From Actinomadura fibrosa (GTDB lineage Bacteria > Actinomycetota > Actinomycetes > Streptosporangiales > Streptosporangiaceae): a stretch of 64,000 bases of DNA. The position numbers and the translations under genes were made by a program. Location of the stretch: positions 158,458 to 222,457 of the forward strand of contig NZ_CAACUY010000001.1 in the NCBI RefSeq assembly GCF_900659615.1, written 5' to 3'. Below the pieces are notes generated by a model that was not told where the DNA came from, ran no database searches, and saw only the letters and a list, made by a program, of their open reading frames with translations. Of this stretch, positions 50,570 through 59,608 are shown one piece after another (the first letter of the stretch is position 1; each line of letters begins with the position of its first letter).

Positions 50570-51255
50570 GCGGCGACCTCCAGGCTGTACCCGACGCCGT
50601 GGACGGTGCGGATCAGGTCGGGTCCGAGCTTGCGGCGCAGCGCCTTGACGTGGCTGTCGACGACGCGGGTCCCGGACGCGTCCGCCCAGTCCCACACCTG
50701 CTCCAGCAGGACGGCCCGGGTCAGGACCGTCCCGCGGTTGCGGACGAGGCAGGCGAGCAGGTCGAACTCGGTCGGGGTGAGGTGCACCTCGGCGCCGTCC
50801 CGGCGGACGCGCCGGGTCCGCGGGTCGATCTCCAGCGGCCCGGCGCGCAGCGGCCCGGCGGGCGCCGCGTCGGGCGCGGGCCGCTCGATCCGGCGGAGCA
50901 CCGCGCGGATGCGGGCGACGAGCTCGCGCATGCTGAACGGCTTGGTCACGTAGTCGTCGGCGCCGACGCCGAGGCCGACGAGCAGGTCGGTCTCGTCGTC
51001 GCGGGCGGTCAGCATGACGACGGGGACGGGGCGCTCCGCCTGGACGCGGCGGCAGACCTCCAGCCCGTCGAAGCCGGGGAGCATCACGTCCAGCACGATG
51101 AGGTGCGGCTCCCAGCCGCGGGCCCGCTCGACCGCGGCGGGGCCGTCGGCGGCGATCTCGGCCGCGAAGCCCTCGGCGGCGAGGCGGTCCGCCACCGCCC
51201 GGGCGATCGTGGGTTCGTCCTCGACGACGAGGATGCGCGGTTCGTTCCCTCTCAC
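50566..51255 (-). CDS. OmpR/PhoB-type response regulator
   Basis: 229 aa from GTG 51255. The receiver domain has the acidic pocket in RILVVEDEPTIA, the phospho-acceptor Asp in LIVLDVMLPGFDGLEV, and Thr/Lys in VVMLTARDDE and DDYVTKPF. The C-terminal winged helix ends VDSHVKALRRKLGPDLIRTVHGVGYSLEV. Its stop overlaps the kinase start, fixing the pair as a two-component system. Confidence 0.96.
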   Translation of the reverse strand: MRGNEPRILVVEDEPTIARAVADRLAAEGFAAEIAADGPAAVERARGWEPHLIVLDVMLPGFDGLEVCRRVQAERPVPVVMLTARDDETDLLVGLGVGADDYVTKPFSMRELVARIRAVLRRIERPAPDAAPAGPLRAGPLEIDPRTRRVRRDGAEVHLTPTEFDLLACLVRNRGTVLTRAVLLEQVWDWADASGTRVVDSHVKALRRKLGPDLIRTVHGVGYSLEVAA

Positions 51256-51365
51256 GGGCCCGACTCTAGGAGCCGCGCATGTGTGCTCGATGCGCGAATT
51301 GTGGCGGAACGGTGAAGACCGCCGCGGCGGCTCCGCTCCCGGGCCTCGTTGACCGGGGCGGAGTC

Positions 51366-52847
51366 TCAGGCGCCGATCGGCCAGGTGTGGACGGGCTCGT
51401 TGCCGCGCATGTTGGCGTGGTAGGCGAGGGTCATCAGGCGCAGGGCCTCGTGGCGGGAGCAGCCGCGGGCCTCCTCGATCGCCCGGACGGTCCGGATCTG
51501 CCAGGCGGAGCCGGTCTGCCCGGTCAGGCAGCGCTGCTCGACGATGCCGAGCAGCCGGTCGCGCCGGGCGGCGTCCACGCCCCAGCGGTCCAGGCCCTCG
51601 TGGGCGAGGGGCAGGAGCTTGCGCAGGATGAGCTCGGACGCGGGAGCGTCGCCCATCCCGGGCCAGTAGAGGTTCGAGTCCATGCCGTCCCGGGCGGCGC
51701 GGTGCAGGTTCTCCTCGGCGGCGGAGAACGACATGCGGCTCCAGACGGGCCGGTCCTCCTCGGCCAGCATCCGGACGAGGCCGTAGTAGAACGCGCCGTT
51801 GGCGACGATGTCGGCGGCGGTCGGCCCGGCGGGCAGGACGCGGTTCTCCACCCGCAGGTGGGGGCGGCCCTTCACGACCGCGTAGATGGGACGGTTCCAC
51901 CGGTAGATCGTCCCGTTGTGCAGGGTGAGCTCGCCCAGCTCGGGGATGCCGCCGGCGGCCAGCACGGCCTCGGGGTCCTCCTCGTCGCACAGCGGCAGGA
52001 GCGCCGGGAAGTAGCGGGTGTTCTCCTCGAAGAGGTCGAACACCGACGTCGCCCAGCGCTCGCCGAACCACACCCGCGGCCGCACGCCCTGGGTCTTGAG
52101 CTCCTCCGGGCGCGTGTCGGTGGCCTGCTCGAACAGGGTGATGCGGGTCTCGTGCCACAGACGGTGGCCGAACAGGTACGGGGAGTTGCAGCCCAGCGCG
52201 ACCTGGGGGCCCGCGATCGCCTGTGCCGCGTTCCAGTAGGCGCCGAACTCGTCGGGGCTGACCTGGAGGTGGAACTGGACGCTCGTGCACGCCGCCTCGG
52301 GGGTGATGGAGTCGGTGTGCATGCGCAGCGGCTCGTCCCCGTCGATCTCGATGCGCATCTCCTCGCCGCGCGCGGCGAAGATCTGGTCGTTGAGCATCTT
52401 GTAGCGCGCGTTGGACGACAGCGTCTCCTCGCCGATGTCGGAGCGCCGCAGCGTCGGCAGGATGCCGATCATGACCAGCCCGCCGCCGACCTCCTGCGCG
52501 CGGTTGTCGGCGTGGTCGAGGTGGTCGCGGACCTCGGCCTCCAGCTCGCCGGTGCCCTCCCCGCCGAGCTCGCGCGGCGGGATGTTGATCTCCAGGTTGA
52601 ACTGGCCGAGCTCGGTGGCCCAGGCCGGATCGGCGATGGCCTTGAGCACGTCCGCGTTGCGCATGAGGGGGTCGCCGAGCGCGTCGATCAGGTTGAGCTC
52701 GATCTCCAGCCCGATGTGCGGGCGGTCGAACTCGAACTGCGACTCGCCGAGCATGCGCGCCAGTACGTCCAGGCACCTCCGCACCTTGTCCCTGTAGCGG
52801 CGCCGATCCTCGCCGCTGATGCTGACCGAAGCCACGTCCCTGCCCAT
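51366..52847 (-). CDS. Glutamate-cysteine ligase family protein (GCS2-like)
   Basis: 493 aa from ATG 52847. ATP-grasp-like carboxylate-amine ligase of the PF04107 type: FDRPHIGLEIELNLIDA (metal/ATP Glu), FNLEINIPPREL, MHTDSITPEAACTSVQFHLQVSPDEF, ALGCNSPYLFGHRLWHETRITLFEQA and HLRVENRVLPAGPTAADIVANGAFYYGLV. These are substrate-binding blocks of the EgtA/carboxylate-amine ligase family. Full-length members make gamma-glutamyl-cysteine in mycothiol-free or ergothioneine pathways, but many actinobacterial paralogues join Glu to other amines; no egt genes are adjacent, so the amine is unknown. Confidence 0.88.
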   Translation of the reverse strand: MGRDVASVSISGEDRRRYRDKVRRCLDVLARMLGESQFEFDRPHIGLEIELNLIDALGDPLMRNADVLKAIADPAWATELGQFNLEINIPPRELGGEGTGELEAEVRDHLDHADNRAQEVGGGLVMIGILPTLRRSDIGEETLSSNARYKMLNDQIFAARGEEMRIEIDGDEPLRMHTDSITPEAACTSVQFHLQVSPDEFGAYWNAAQAIAGPQVALGCNSPYLFGHRLWHETRITLFEQATDTRPEELKTQGVRPRVWFGERWATSVFDLFEENTRYFPALLPLCDEEDPEAVLAAGGIPELGELTLHNGTIYRWNRPIYAVVKGRPHLRVENRVLPAGPTAADIVANGAFYYGLVRMLAEEDRPVWSRMSFSAAEENLHRAARDGMDSNLYWPGMGDAPASELILRKLLPLAHEGLDRWGVDAARRDRLLGIVEQRCLTGQTGSAWQIRTVRAIEEARGCSRHEALRLMTLAYHANMRGNEPVHTWPIGA

Positions 52848-53098
52848 GTGTCCGTCCCTGTGCTTCGGGTGAACCGTCATAAAACGGGATGTCCCGGCGA
52901 GGGGGGGTAAAAACACGGCCTCCGTTTCGGGCCGCGTGACCATGACCGCCCGGCGGCGTGAGCGAACCACCGGGTGCGGTGCCCCCGGGACGTGACACGC
53001 TGTGATGAGCGGCGAGGTCCACCGTCGCCGCCGGTCACGGCGGCCACCCCCCGGACGGCGCCGGACGACCCCCCGGAAGCGGGCCAACGGAGGTGCCG

Positions 53099-54454
53099 AT
53101 GCGGATGCGCCCGAGGTCGATCAGGGCCAGGGACACGCTGGTCGCCGCCGTGCTCGCGGTCCTGGTGTTCGGCCTCACGGCGGCCGGGATCGACACGGCG
53201 GTGCGGGGCGCGACCAAGGCCGACCTCCTCTCCGAGGTCCAGGTCGACGCGCGCCGCGCGAGCGGCGGCGTGCGCGACGGGACCCTCGCGACCCCGATCC
53301 CGGACGACACCGGCGGCCGCATCCTCGTGCAGGTCGTCGGCCCGGGCGGTCACGTCCTCGATTCCACGCCGGCCGCCGCGGGACGCGAACCGGTGAGCAC
53401 ACTCTGGCCGGACCGCAACATGCGCGTCCGCGACTTCACCGAGTGCCGCGGCGGCTGGCCGGGCGCCGACTGCCGGGTCGTCGAGGCGATCCGGGCCACC
53501 ACCGCGCCCGACTCCGTCGTCGTGTACGCCTCGGAGTCCCTGCCGTCCTACCTGGTGAACGGGCTGCTCGAAGGGCTCCTCTCCGGCGGCGTGCTGCTGC
53601 TCGCGGCGATCGTCGCCTGGATCACCTGGCATGTCGTCGGCCGGACGCTCGGCCCGGTGGAGGCGATCCGCGCCCAGCTCGCCGAGATCAGCGCCAGCGA
53701 CCTGAGCCGCCGGGTCCCCGAACCGCCGGGCCAGGACGAGATCGCCCAGCTCGCCCGCACCGCGAACGCGACGCTCGCCCGGCTGGAGGCGGCCGTGGGG
53801 CGGCAGCGGCAGTTCGCCTCCGACGCCTCCCACGAGCTGCGCACGCCGATCGCCGGGCTGCGCGCCAACCTGGAGGACGCGTCCATGCACCCGGAGGACA
53901 ACGACCTGCGGGCCGTCGTCGACTCCGCGCTGCGCGACACCGACCGGCTGGAGTCGATCGTCGCCGACCTGCTGCTGCTCGCCCGGATCGGGACGGGCGG
54001 CACCGCCGCCCAGGAGTCGATCGACCTGTCCGCGCTGGCCGGCGCGGAGGTCGGCCGCCGCACCTTCGCGCTGAAGATCGACACCGAGCTGGCGTGCGGC
54101 GTCACCGTGCGCGGCGTGCGGATGCAGCTCGTCCGGCTGCTGGGCAACCTGCTCGACAACGCCGAGCGGTACGCCGACGAGCGCGTCGAGGTGGAGGTGA
54201 CCCGCGCGGGCGGGCAGGCGCTGCTGACCGTCACCGACGACGGCGCGGGCATCGCCCCCGCCGACCGCGAGCGCGTCTTCGAGCGCTTCACCCGGCTCGA
54301 CACGGCCCGCAGCCGCGGCGCCGGCGGGACCGGCCTCGGCCTGGCCATCGCCCGCGAGATCGCCGAGGCCCACGGGGGAACCCTCCGCGTCGAGGACCGC
54401 GACCACGGCACCCGCTTCGCCCTGCGCCTCCCTTTGAGCGCCCCTGAGGAGTGA
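53099..54454 (+). CDS. Sensor histidine kinase (orphan, HAMP type)
   Basis: 451 aa from ATG 53099, with GGAGG 5 nt upstream, preferred over GTG 53093. TM1 (VAAVLAVLVFGLTAAGID), an outside domain of about 110 residues with a likely disulfide (ECRGGWPGADCRVV), TM2 (GLLSGGVLLLAAIVAWITWHVVG), HAMP, then HisKA with His in FASDASHELRTPIAGLRA, and HATPase (LLGNLLDNAERYA, VTDDGAGIA, GGTGLGLAIAREI). No response regulator gene lies on either side. The hairpin at 54481 terminates it. Confidence 0.94.
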   Translation: MRMRPRSIRARDTLVAAVLAVLVFGLTAAGIDTAVRGATKADLLSEVQVDARRASGGVRDGTLATPIPDDTGGRILVQVVGPGGHVLDSTPAAAGREPVSTLWPDRNMRVRDFTECRGGWPGADCRVVEAIRATTAPDSVVVYASESLPSYLVNGLLEGLLSGGVLLLAAIVAWITWHVVGRTLGPVEAIRAQLAEISASDLSRRVPEPPGQDEIAQLARTANATLARLEAAVGRQRQFASDASHELRTPIAGLRANLEDASMHPEDNDLRAVVDSALRDTDRLESIVADLLLLARIGTGGTAAQESIDLSALAGAEVGRRTFALKIDTELACGVTVRGVRMQLVRLLGNLLDNAERYADERVEVEVTRAGGQALLTVTDDGAGIAPADRERVFERFTRLDTARSRGAGGTGLGLAIAREIAEAHGGTLRVEDRDHGTRFALRLPLSAPEE

Positions 54455-54480
54455 CCCGTGCTGGGGCTCCGGAAAGCGGA

Positions 54481-54511
54481 AAGGGCCGTCCACCGGGGGT
54501 GGACGGCCCTT
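54481..54511 (+). terminator. Terminator of the orphan kinase gene
   Basis: AAGGGCCGTCCACC (54481-54494) pairs with GGTGGACGGCCCTT (54498-54511) around GGG, a perfect 14-bp stem. Confidence 0.9.
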
Positions 54512-54560
54512 CCCAGGGTGGCGCCCAGAGGTGCGGTGGGCGCCGGGAGAGTGGTCTGCG

Positions 54561-55109
54561 TCAGGCGCGGACGGCCTGGATCTCCAGCTGGATGTCGACC
54601 TTGTCGCCGAGGAGGGCCTTGTCGCCCTTGAGGGGCACGTTGAACTCGATGCCCCAGTCCTTGCGGTTGATCGTGGTGGTGGCGGAGAACCCGGCGCGCG
54701 TGCCGCCCCAGGGGTCCTCGCCGACGCCGTTGAACTCGACCTCCAGCGTCACGGGACGGGCGATGCCCTTGATGGCGAGCTCGCCGTCCAGGTAGTGGTC
54801 GCCGCCCTCGGCGCGGACGCCGTGGGTGGTGAAGGTGAAGGTCGGGTGGTTCTCGACGTCCAGCACGTCGGCGGTGCGGACGTGGGCGTCGCGGTCGGCG
54901 TTGCGGGTGTCCAGCGAGGCGACCTTGATCTCGGCCGTGGCGGTGGACTGCGCGAGCTCCTCGGCGATCTGGATGGCGCCGCTGAACTCGGTGAAGCTGC
55001 CGCGCACCTTGCTCATCAGGTGGCGGATCGTGAAGGTGACCTCGGAGTGCGCGGGGTCGATGTTCCAGGTGCCGGCGGTGAGGCCCGGGGCGGCGGTCGC
55101 GATGCTCAT
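54561..55109 (-). CDS. YceI family lipid-binding protein
   Basis: 182 aa from ATG 55109. The lipocalin-like YceI barrel is easily read: GTWNIDPAHSEVTFTIRHLMSKVRGSFTEFSGAI, DTRNADRDAHVRTADVLDVENHPTFTFTT, LDGELAIKGIARPVTLEVEFNGVGEDPWGGTRAGFSATTTINRKDWGIEFN. YceI proteins bind isoprenoids or fatty-acid amides. There is no signal peptide, so it acts in the cytoplasm, as is usual in actinomycetes. An inverted repeat overlaps its probable promoter. Confidence 0.95.
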   Translation of the reverse strand: MSIATAAPGLTAGTWNIDPAHSEVTFTIRHLMSKVRGSFTEFSGAIQIAEELAQSTATAEIKVASLDTRNADRDAHVRTADVLDVENHPTFTFTTHGVRAEGGDHYLDGELAIKGIARPVTLEVEFNGVGEDPWGGTRAGFSATTTINRKDWGIEFNVPLKGDKALLGDKVDIQLEIQAVRA

Positions 55110-55132
55110 GGGAACTCCAGTGGCGCTAGTGA

Positions 55133-55174
55133 TTGAACCTTCAACGACTTGGTCGAGGTTAGTTGAGGGTTCAA
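55133..55174. promoter_or_regulatory. Inverted repeat upstream of yceI, probable operator
   Basis: TTGAACCTTCAAC (55133-55145) mirrors GTTGAGGGTTCAA (55162-55174), 12 of 13 positions, 16-nt spacer, about 25 bp before the yceI start. MarR-type repressors use TTGAA-containing sites of this kind. Confidence 0.6.
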
Positions 55175-55293
55175 ACACTTGTCAAACCCTCATTGTTCCC
55201 CTCCGGTCCCGTTCCTTCAATCGATACGGCCCAAGCCGTCACGCCCCAAGCCGTCACGCCCCGAGGCGTCCGGCCGAGGGGCCTGGCCAGTCC

Positions 55294-55329
55294 CCGACGC
55301 ACAAACAGCCCTGCCTGTTTGTGCGTCGG
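55294..55329. promoter_or_regulatory. Perfect 15-bp inverted repeat, TetR operator candidate
   Basis: CCGACGCACAAACAG (55294-55308) and CTGTTTGTGCGTCGG (55315-55329), spacer CCCTGC. It ends 13 bp before the TetR start codon, a position suited to autorepression. Confidence 0.8.
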
Positions 55330-55342
55330 CTACCCTTCCGCC

Positions 55343-56065
55343 ATGTCCCTCCCCGAGCCGTCCTCCGGCCCGCCGCCCGACGCGGCGCCGTCCGATGCCG
55401 CGCCGTCCGGGACCGCGCCGTCCGGGACCGCGCCGTCCGGGACCGCGCCGTCCGGGACCGCGAGCGGGCGGGTCCGGCGGCGGCAGGAGGAGCGCACCGC
55501 CGCCACCCGGCGCCTCCTCCTGGACGCGACCGTCGCCTGCCTCGTCGAGTACGGGTACCACGGCACGACGACGACGCGGGTGGTGGAGCGCGCCGGCGTC
55601 TCGCGCGGGGCCCAGGTGCACCACTTCCCGACGAAGAACGAGCTCGTGCTGGCCGCCGTCCAGCATCTGGCCGCCCGCCGGGCCGCCGAGTTCGCCGAGC
55701 GGGGTCTCGGCGAGCTGCGCCGCTCGGCGGACCCGGTCGGCGACCTGCTCGACCTCGTGTGGGAGGCGCACCAGGGGCCGCTGTTCGAGGCGTCGATGGA
55801 GCTGTGGGTCGCCGCCCGCACCGATCCGGAGCTGCGCGAGCAGGTGGCCGCGTTCGAGCGCGTCGTGACCGCCGCGATCATCGAGGTGGCGCGGACGCTG
55901 CCGGTCCCGGACGACCGCGGCGACGTCTACCTGGTGCTGGAGACGGTCCGGGGGCTGCGGATGCTCCAGTTCGTCCACCCGGCGCCGGACGAGCGGGTCC
56001 GGGAGCGGTGGGAGCGGTCCAAGGCCCGCCTCCGCCTGATGGTCGGCGAAGGCGCCGGAACCTGA
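55343..56065 (+). CDS. TetR family regulator with repetitive N-terminal extension
   Basis: 240 aa from ATG 55343. The first 42 residues are a Pro/Ser/Ala extension with four APSGT repeats, which is odd for the family. The helix-turn-helix follows: TRRLLLDATVACLVEYGYHGTTTTRVVERAGVSRGAQVHHFPTKNELVLAAV, and a C-terminal domain with VWEAHQGPLFEASMELWVAARTDPELREQV and LVLETVRGLRMLQFVHP. The operator candidate lies immediately upstream. The MaoC-like gene downstream is a likely second target. Confidence 0.93.
   Translation: MSLPEPSSGPPPDAAPSDAAPSGTAPSGTAPSGTAPSGTASGRVRRRQEERTAATRRLLLDATVACLVEYGYHGTTTTRVVERAGVSRGAQVHHFPTKNELVLAAVQHLAARRAAEFAERGLGELRRSADPVGDLLDLVWEAHQGPLFEASMELWVAARTDPELREQVAAFERVVTAAIIEVARTLPVPDDRGDVYLVLETVRGLRMLQFVHPAPDERVRERWERSKARLRLMVGEGAGT
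55402..55461 (+). repeat. 15-bp tandem repeat, four copies
   Basis: GCCGTCCGGGACCGC at 55402, 55417, 55432 and 55447, identical, coding for the PSGTA repeats in the TetR N-terminus; in frame, so length can vary by slippage. Confidence 0.92.
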
Positions 56066-56150
56066 ACCGGACGGCGGGGCGGCGAGGCGAACGGGGCCGG
56101 GTCCGGTTCGGGGCTGTGACGGAAACAGTCGAGGCTGTATGTTTCTGCGC

Positions 56151-57014
56151 ATGACCGACGCGCAGTCCAACGAGCCGCGGATGAACACCGGCAACCTCGG
56201 CGTGTGGAGCGACCCGTTCGACTTCAAGGTCGAGCGCGAGCGCACGATCGCCTACGCCGCGGCGACCAACGACGGCAACTCCCGGTACACGTCGGGCGAG
56301 CTGGCGCCGCCGGTCTTCGCGATCGTGCCGGTGTTCGAGGGCATGATCGGCCCGCTGTTCACGGTGGTCCCCGACTCGCTGATCCCGTTCGTCGTGCACG
56401 GCGAGCAGGACATGGTCTTCCACCGGCCGATCACGCCGGGCATGGCGCTGGTGTCCCGCGCCAAGGTCACCGGCTTCGCGTCCAAGCGGTCGGGCACCAC
56501 GGTCTCGGTCCGGCTGGAGACGCGGACGGACGGCGGCGACCTGGTCAACGAGCAGTGGATGGTGTCGTTCTTCCGCGGCTTCCAGGCGGGCGAGACCGTC
56601 GGCGAGCTCGCGCCGGCGCACGCGTTCCCCGAGGAGCTGCGGGACGCCGCGCCGTTCGCGGAGGTCGTCCAGCACGTGGACGACGACCAGACGTTCCGCT
56701 ACGCCGAGGCGTCCGGCGACCCGATGCCCATCCACCTGGACGAGGAGTTCGCCAGGTCGGCCGGGCTGCCGGGGATCATCGCCCACGGCCTGTGCACGAT
56801 GGCGTTCACCTCGCGGGCCGTGATCGAGTCGGCCGCCGCGGGGGACCCGGCCCGGCTGAAGCGCCTCGCCGTCCGGTTCTCCAAGCCCGTTCTGCCGGGC
56901 CAGGACGTCACGACGCGGATCTGGCGGGCGTCCGGCGGTGCCTACGCGTTCGAGACGACGTCCAGTTCCGGTGACGTCGTCATCAAGGACGGCCTGGCGG
57001 AGATCGGCGACTGA
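56151..57014 (+). CDS. MaoC-like double hotdog dehydratase/hydratase
   Basis: 287 aa from ATG 56151 (ATG 56139 also possible). Two hotdog halves: an N-terminal FAS1-like half (ERTIAYAAATNDGNSRYTSGELAPPVFAIVPVFEG) and a C-terminal MaoC half with the hydratase motif, RYAEASGDPMPIHLDEEFARSAGLPGIIAHGLCTMAFT. The Asp-Pro-x-x-x-His set is the catalytic pair of R-specific enoyl-CoA hydratases. It probably hydrates an enoyl-CoA in lipid or sterol degradation. TetR is immediately upstream and SigE-like converges downstream. Confidence 0.92.
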   Translation: MTDAQSNEPRMNTGNLGVWSDPFDFKVERERTIAYAAATNDGNSRYTSGELAPPVFAIVPVFEGMIGPLFTVVPDSLIPFVVHGEQDMVFHRPITPGMALVSRAKVTGFASKRSGTTVSVRLETRTDGGDLVNEQWMVSFFRGFQAGETVGELAPAHAFPEELRDAAPFAEVVQHVDDDQTFRYAEASGDPMPIHLDEEFARSAGLPGIIAHGLCTMAFTSRAVIESAAAGDPARLKRLAVRFSKPVLPGQDVTTRIWRASGGAYAFETTSSSGDVVIKDGLAEIGD

Positions 57015-57038
57015 CGCGCCGCTACGCCGGGCGGTGGA

Positions 57039-57614
57039 TCAGTGGTCGCCGGTGACGGTGGCCACGGCGTCCGGGGCGGCCTCGGCCGGGCGGCGGTGCT
57101 CCAGCGCCGCGCGGAGCTGGGCGCGGCCCCGGTGGATGCGGGAGCGGACGGTGCCGAGCTTGACGCCCAGGGACGCGGCGATCTCCTCGTAGGTGAGGCC
57201 CTCGATGTCGCAGAGGACGACGGCGGCCCGGTACTCGGGGGCGAGCCCGTCCAGCGCCTTCTGGATGTCGGCGTCGAGGTGCTGCTCGTCGTAGGCCTGG
57301 GCGGGGCTCGGCTCGCGGCCCTGGAGCCGCTCCGCCGCGTCGTCGCCGAGCGCGTCGAAGCGGATGCGCTGCTTGCGCCGGGCCCGGTCCAGGAAGAGGT
57401 TCGTCGTGATGCGGTGCAGCCAGCCCTCGAAGGTGCCGGGGCTGTAGGAGGACAGCGAGCGGAAGACCCGGATGAAGACGTCCTGGGTCAGGTCCTCGGC
57501 GTCGTGCCGGTTGCCGGTAAGGCGGTACGCCAGCCGGAACACCCGCGTGGAGTGCTCGCTGACGATCTCCTCCCATGTCGGAGGAGTCCACGCCATCGCG
57601 CCTGCGCTCACCAC
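57039..57614 (-). CDS. ECF sigma factor, SigE-like
   Basis: 191 aa from GTG 57614. Region 2 ([69 protein letters not shown]) and region 4 ([45 protein letters not shown]) are complete, and the [15 protein letters not shown] stretch matches mycobacterial SigE closely. That sigma factor responds to envelope stress. Anti-sigma (RseA-like) and HtrA genes usually follow; here the next gene converges. Confidence 0.93.
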   Translation of the reverse strand: MVSAGAMAWTPPTWEEIVSEHSTRVFRLAYRLTGNRHDAEDLTQDVFIRVFRSLSSYSPGTFEGWLHRITTNLFLDRARRKQRIRFDALGDDAAERLQGREPSPAQAYDEQHLDADIQKALDGLAPEYRAAVVLCDIEGLTYEEIAASLGVKLGTVRSRIHRGRAQLRAALEHRRPAEAAPDAVATVTGDH

Positions 57615-57875
57615 TACCCCCGGTCTGATGCAGAATCGTTACTGCCAAGCATGCCGGTACCCGGATAAGAGCCGTGTAAGAAGCTCGGCACTGGCCGGAA
57701 ACGGCGCCGCAACACGGTGGCCATTCGCGCGTCCGACGGCGTCCGGCATCCGTACTGATCAGCCGGAATGTGACCGATGTCATTGGACCGGACGTACAAC
57801 AGCAATTGAGCATTCCGGGTGCCGTCAACGATGATCGAAGGACTCGTACCCCACCCCGAAACGCGAGGACGTGGC
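57615..57875. other. Divergent promoter region between the SigE-like and acyl-CoA synthetase genes
   Basis: 261 bp without a gene, relatively AT-rich near 57640-57820; it should contain both promoters. I could not identify a convincing -35 GGAAC element by eye. Confidence 0.35.
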
Positions 57876-59462
57876 ATGGCGCGAAGCTACAACCTGGCCG
57901 ATCTTCTCGAAATCCTGGCCGCGGCGGGTCCGGACCGCCCGGCCCTCGTGGCCGGGGACGAGCGGCGCACGTACCGCGAACTCAACGAGCGGGCGAGCAG
58001 GGTCGGCCACCACCTCGCGGACGCGGGCGTGCGGCCGGGCGAGCACGTCGCGATCCTCGCCTACAACCGGGCGGAATGGATCGAGGCCATGCTCGGTGTC
58101 TTCAAGATCCGCGCCGTGCCGATCCCGGTGAACTTCCGCTACGTCGCCGCCGAGCTGCACCACGTCCTGTCCGACTCCGACTCGGTCGCGATCATCGGCG
58201 AGCGGGCGCTGCTGGCGAAGGTCGGGGAGATCCGCGCCGACCTGCCGCTGCTGCGCCACGTCGTCGTGCTGGAGGACGGGTCCGCCGGCGAGATCCCGGA
58301 CGCGGTGGAGTACGAGAAGGCGCTGGCCGAGGCCGCGCCGGGCGACGACTTCCCGGAGCGGTCGAACGACGACCGCTACATCATGTACACCGGCGGCACC
58401 ACCGGCTACCCCAAGGGCGTCGAGTGGCGCTGCGAGGACATCTTCTTCGGCGCGCTCGGCGGCGGGAACGTGCTGGGCGACCCGATCACGAGCCCCGAGG
58501 CGCTCGCGGCCAACGCCGAGCAGCCCGCGATGGCCGTGCTCGACTGCGCGCCCGTCATGCACGGCGCCGGGCAGTGGGTCGCGTTCATGGGCCTGTTCAG
58601 CGGCGCCAAGGTCGTCCTCTACACCGACCACGCCTTCGACGCCGACCGGGCGCTGCGCCTGCTCGCGGAGGAGCAGGCGAACGTGCTGATGCTCGTCGGG
58701 GACGTCATGGCCCGCCCGGTCGCGCAGGCGCTCGCCACCGGCGAGTACGACACGTCGTCGCTGTTCGCGATCGCGTCCGGCGGCGCGCCGCTCACCGAGG
58801 GAGCGAAGGACGCCCTCAAGGAGCACCTGCCGAACGTGATGTTCCTCGACAACTACGGCGCGTCCGAGACGGGCGCGTGCGGGCCGTCCGTCGGCGGGAA
58901 GGAGGGCACGGCGCGGTTCATGATGAAGCCGGGCATCACCGTCCTGGACGACGACCTCCGCGTCGTGCGGCCAGGCGAGATCGGCAAGCTCGCCCGCAGC
59001 GGCCACATCCCGCTCGGCTACTACAACGACCCCGCGAAGACCGCGTCGACGTTCTTCACCGACGCCGAGGGCACCCGCTGGTCGATCCCGGGCGACTACG
59101 CGAGCCTGGAGGAGGACGGCACGATCACCCTCCTCGGCCGCGGCTCCCTGATGATCAACACGGGTGGCGAGAAGGTCTACCCGGAGGAGGTCGAGGTCGC
59201 GCTGAAGGACCACCCCGACGTGTACGACGTCGTCGTGGTGGGCCTGCCGGACGAGCGGTTCGGGCAGCGCGTCGCCGCGGTCGTCGCGCCCCGCCCCGGC
59301 GCGACCGTCACGCTGGAGCAGCTGACGGAGCACTGCCGCGGGCGCCTCGCCGGCTACAAGCTCCCGCGCCAGATCCAGATCGTGGACGAGGTGCAGCGCA
59401 CGGCCGTCGGGAAGTCCGACTACAAGTGGGCGAGGTCCGTGTTCGCCGACGCGGACGCCTGA
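57876..59462 (+). CDS. Acyl-CoA synthetase (FadD19/FadD17-like)
   Basis: 528 aa from ATG 57876. AMP-forming acyl-CoA ligase: P-loop YMYTGGTTGYPKGVEW, DCAPVMHGAGQWVAFMGLF, NYGASETGACGPSV, PGDYASLEEDGTITLLGRGSLMINTGGEKVYPEEVE and a C-terminal VGKSDYKWARS with the catalytic Lys. The TGGTTGYPKGVEW and INTGGEKVYPEEVE forms occur in mycobacterial steroid side-chain synthetases such as FadD19. Unlike the FAAL at 25886 it has no carrier-protein context. It is a stand-alone gene, divergent from sigE-like. Confidence 0.92.
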   Translation: MARSYNLADLLEILAAAGPDRPALVAGDERRTYRELNERASRVGHHLADAGVRPGEHVAILAYNRAEWIEAMLGVFKIRAVPIPVNFRYVAAELHHVLSDSDSVAIIGERALLAKVGEIRADLPLLRHVVVLEDGSAGEIPDAVEYEKALAEAAPGDDFPERSNDDRYIMYTGGTTGYPKGVEWRCEDIFFGALGGGNVLGDPITSPEALAANAEQPAMAVLDCAPVMHGAGQWVAFMGLFSGAKVVLYTDHAFDADRALRLLAEEQANVLMLVGDVMARPVAQALATGEYDTSSLFAIASGGAPLTEGAKDALKEHLPNVMFLDNYGASETGACGPSVGGKEGTARFMMKPGITVLDDDLRVVRPGEIGKLARSGHIPLGYYNDPAKTASTFFTDAEGTRWSIPGDYASLEEDGTITLLGRGSLMINTGGEKVYPEEVEVALKDHPDVYDVVVVGLPDERFGQRVAAVVAPRPGATVTLEQLTEHCRGRLAGYKLPRQIQIVDEVQRTAVGKSDYKWARSVFADADA

Positions 59463-59608
59463 CCTCCCGCCGAGCCGTCCCCGTCCCGATCTGTGCCGGC
59501 GGGCCGGGACGAAACGCCCGCGAATCGCCGAGGTGCGCGAGACGCGGTCAAATAATGATTGGCCCGGCGGGGGCGTGCCTTGAGCGCTTCCGGGCGCATA
59601 CCCTTCCC

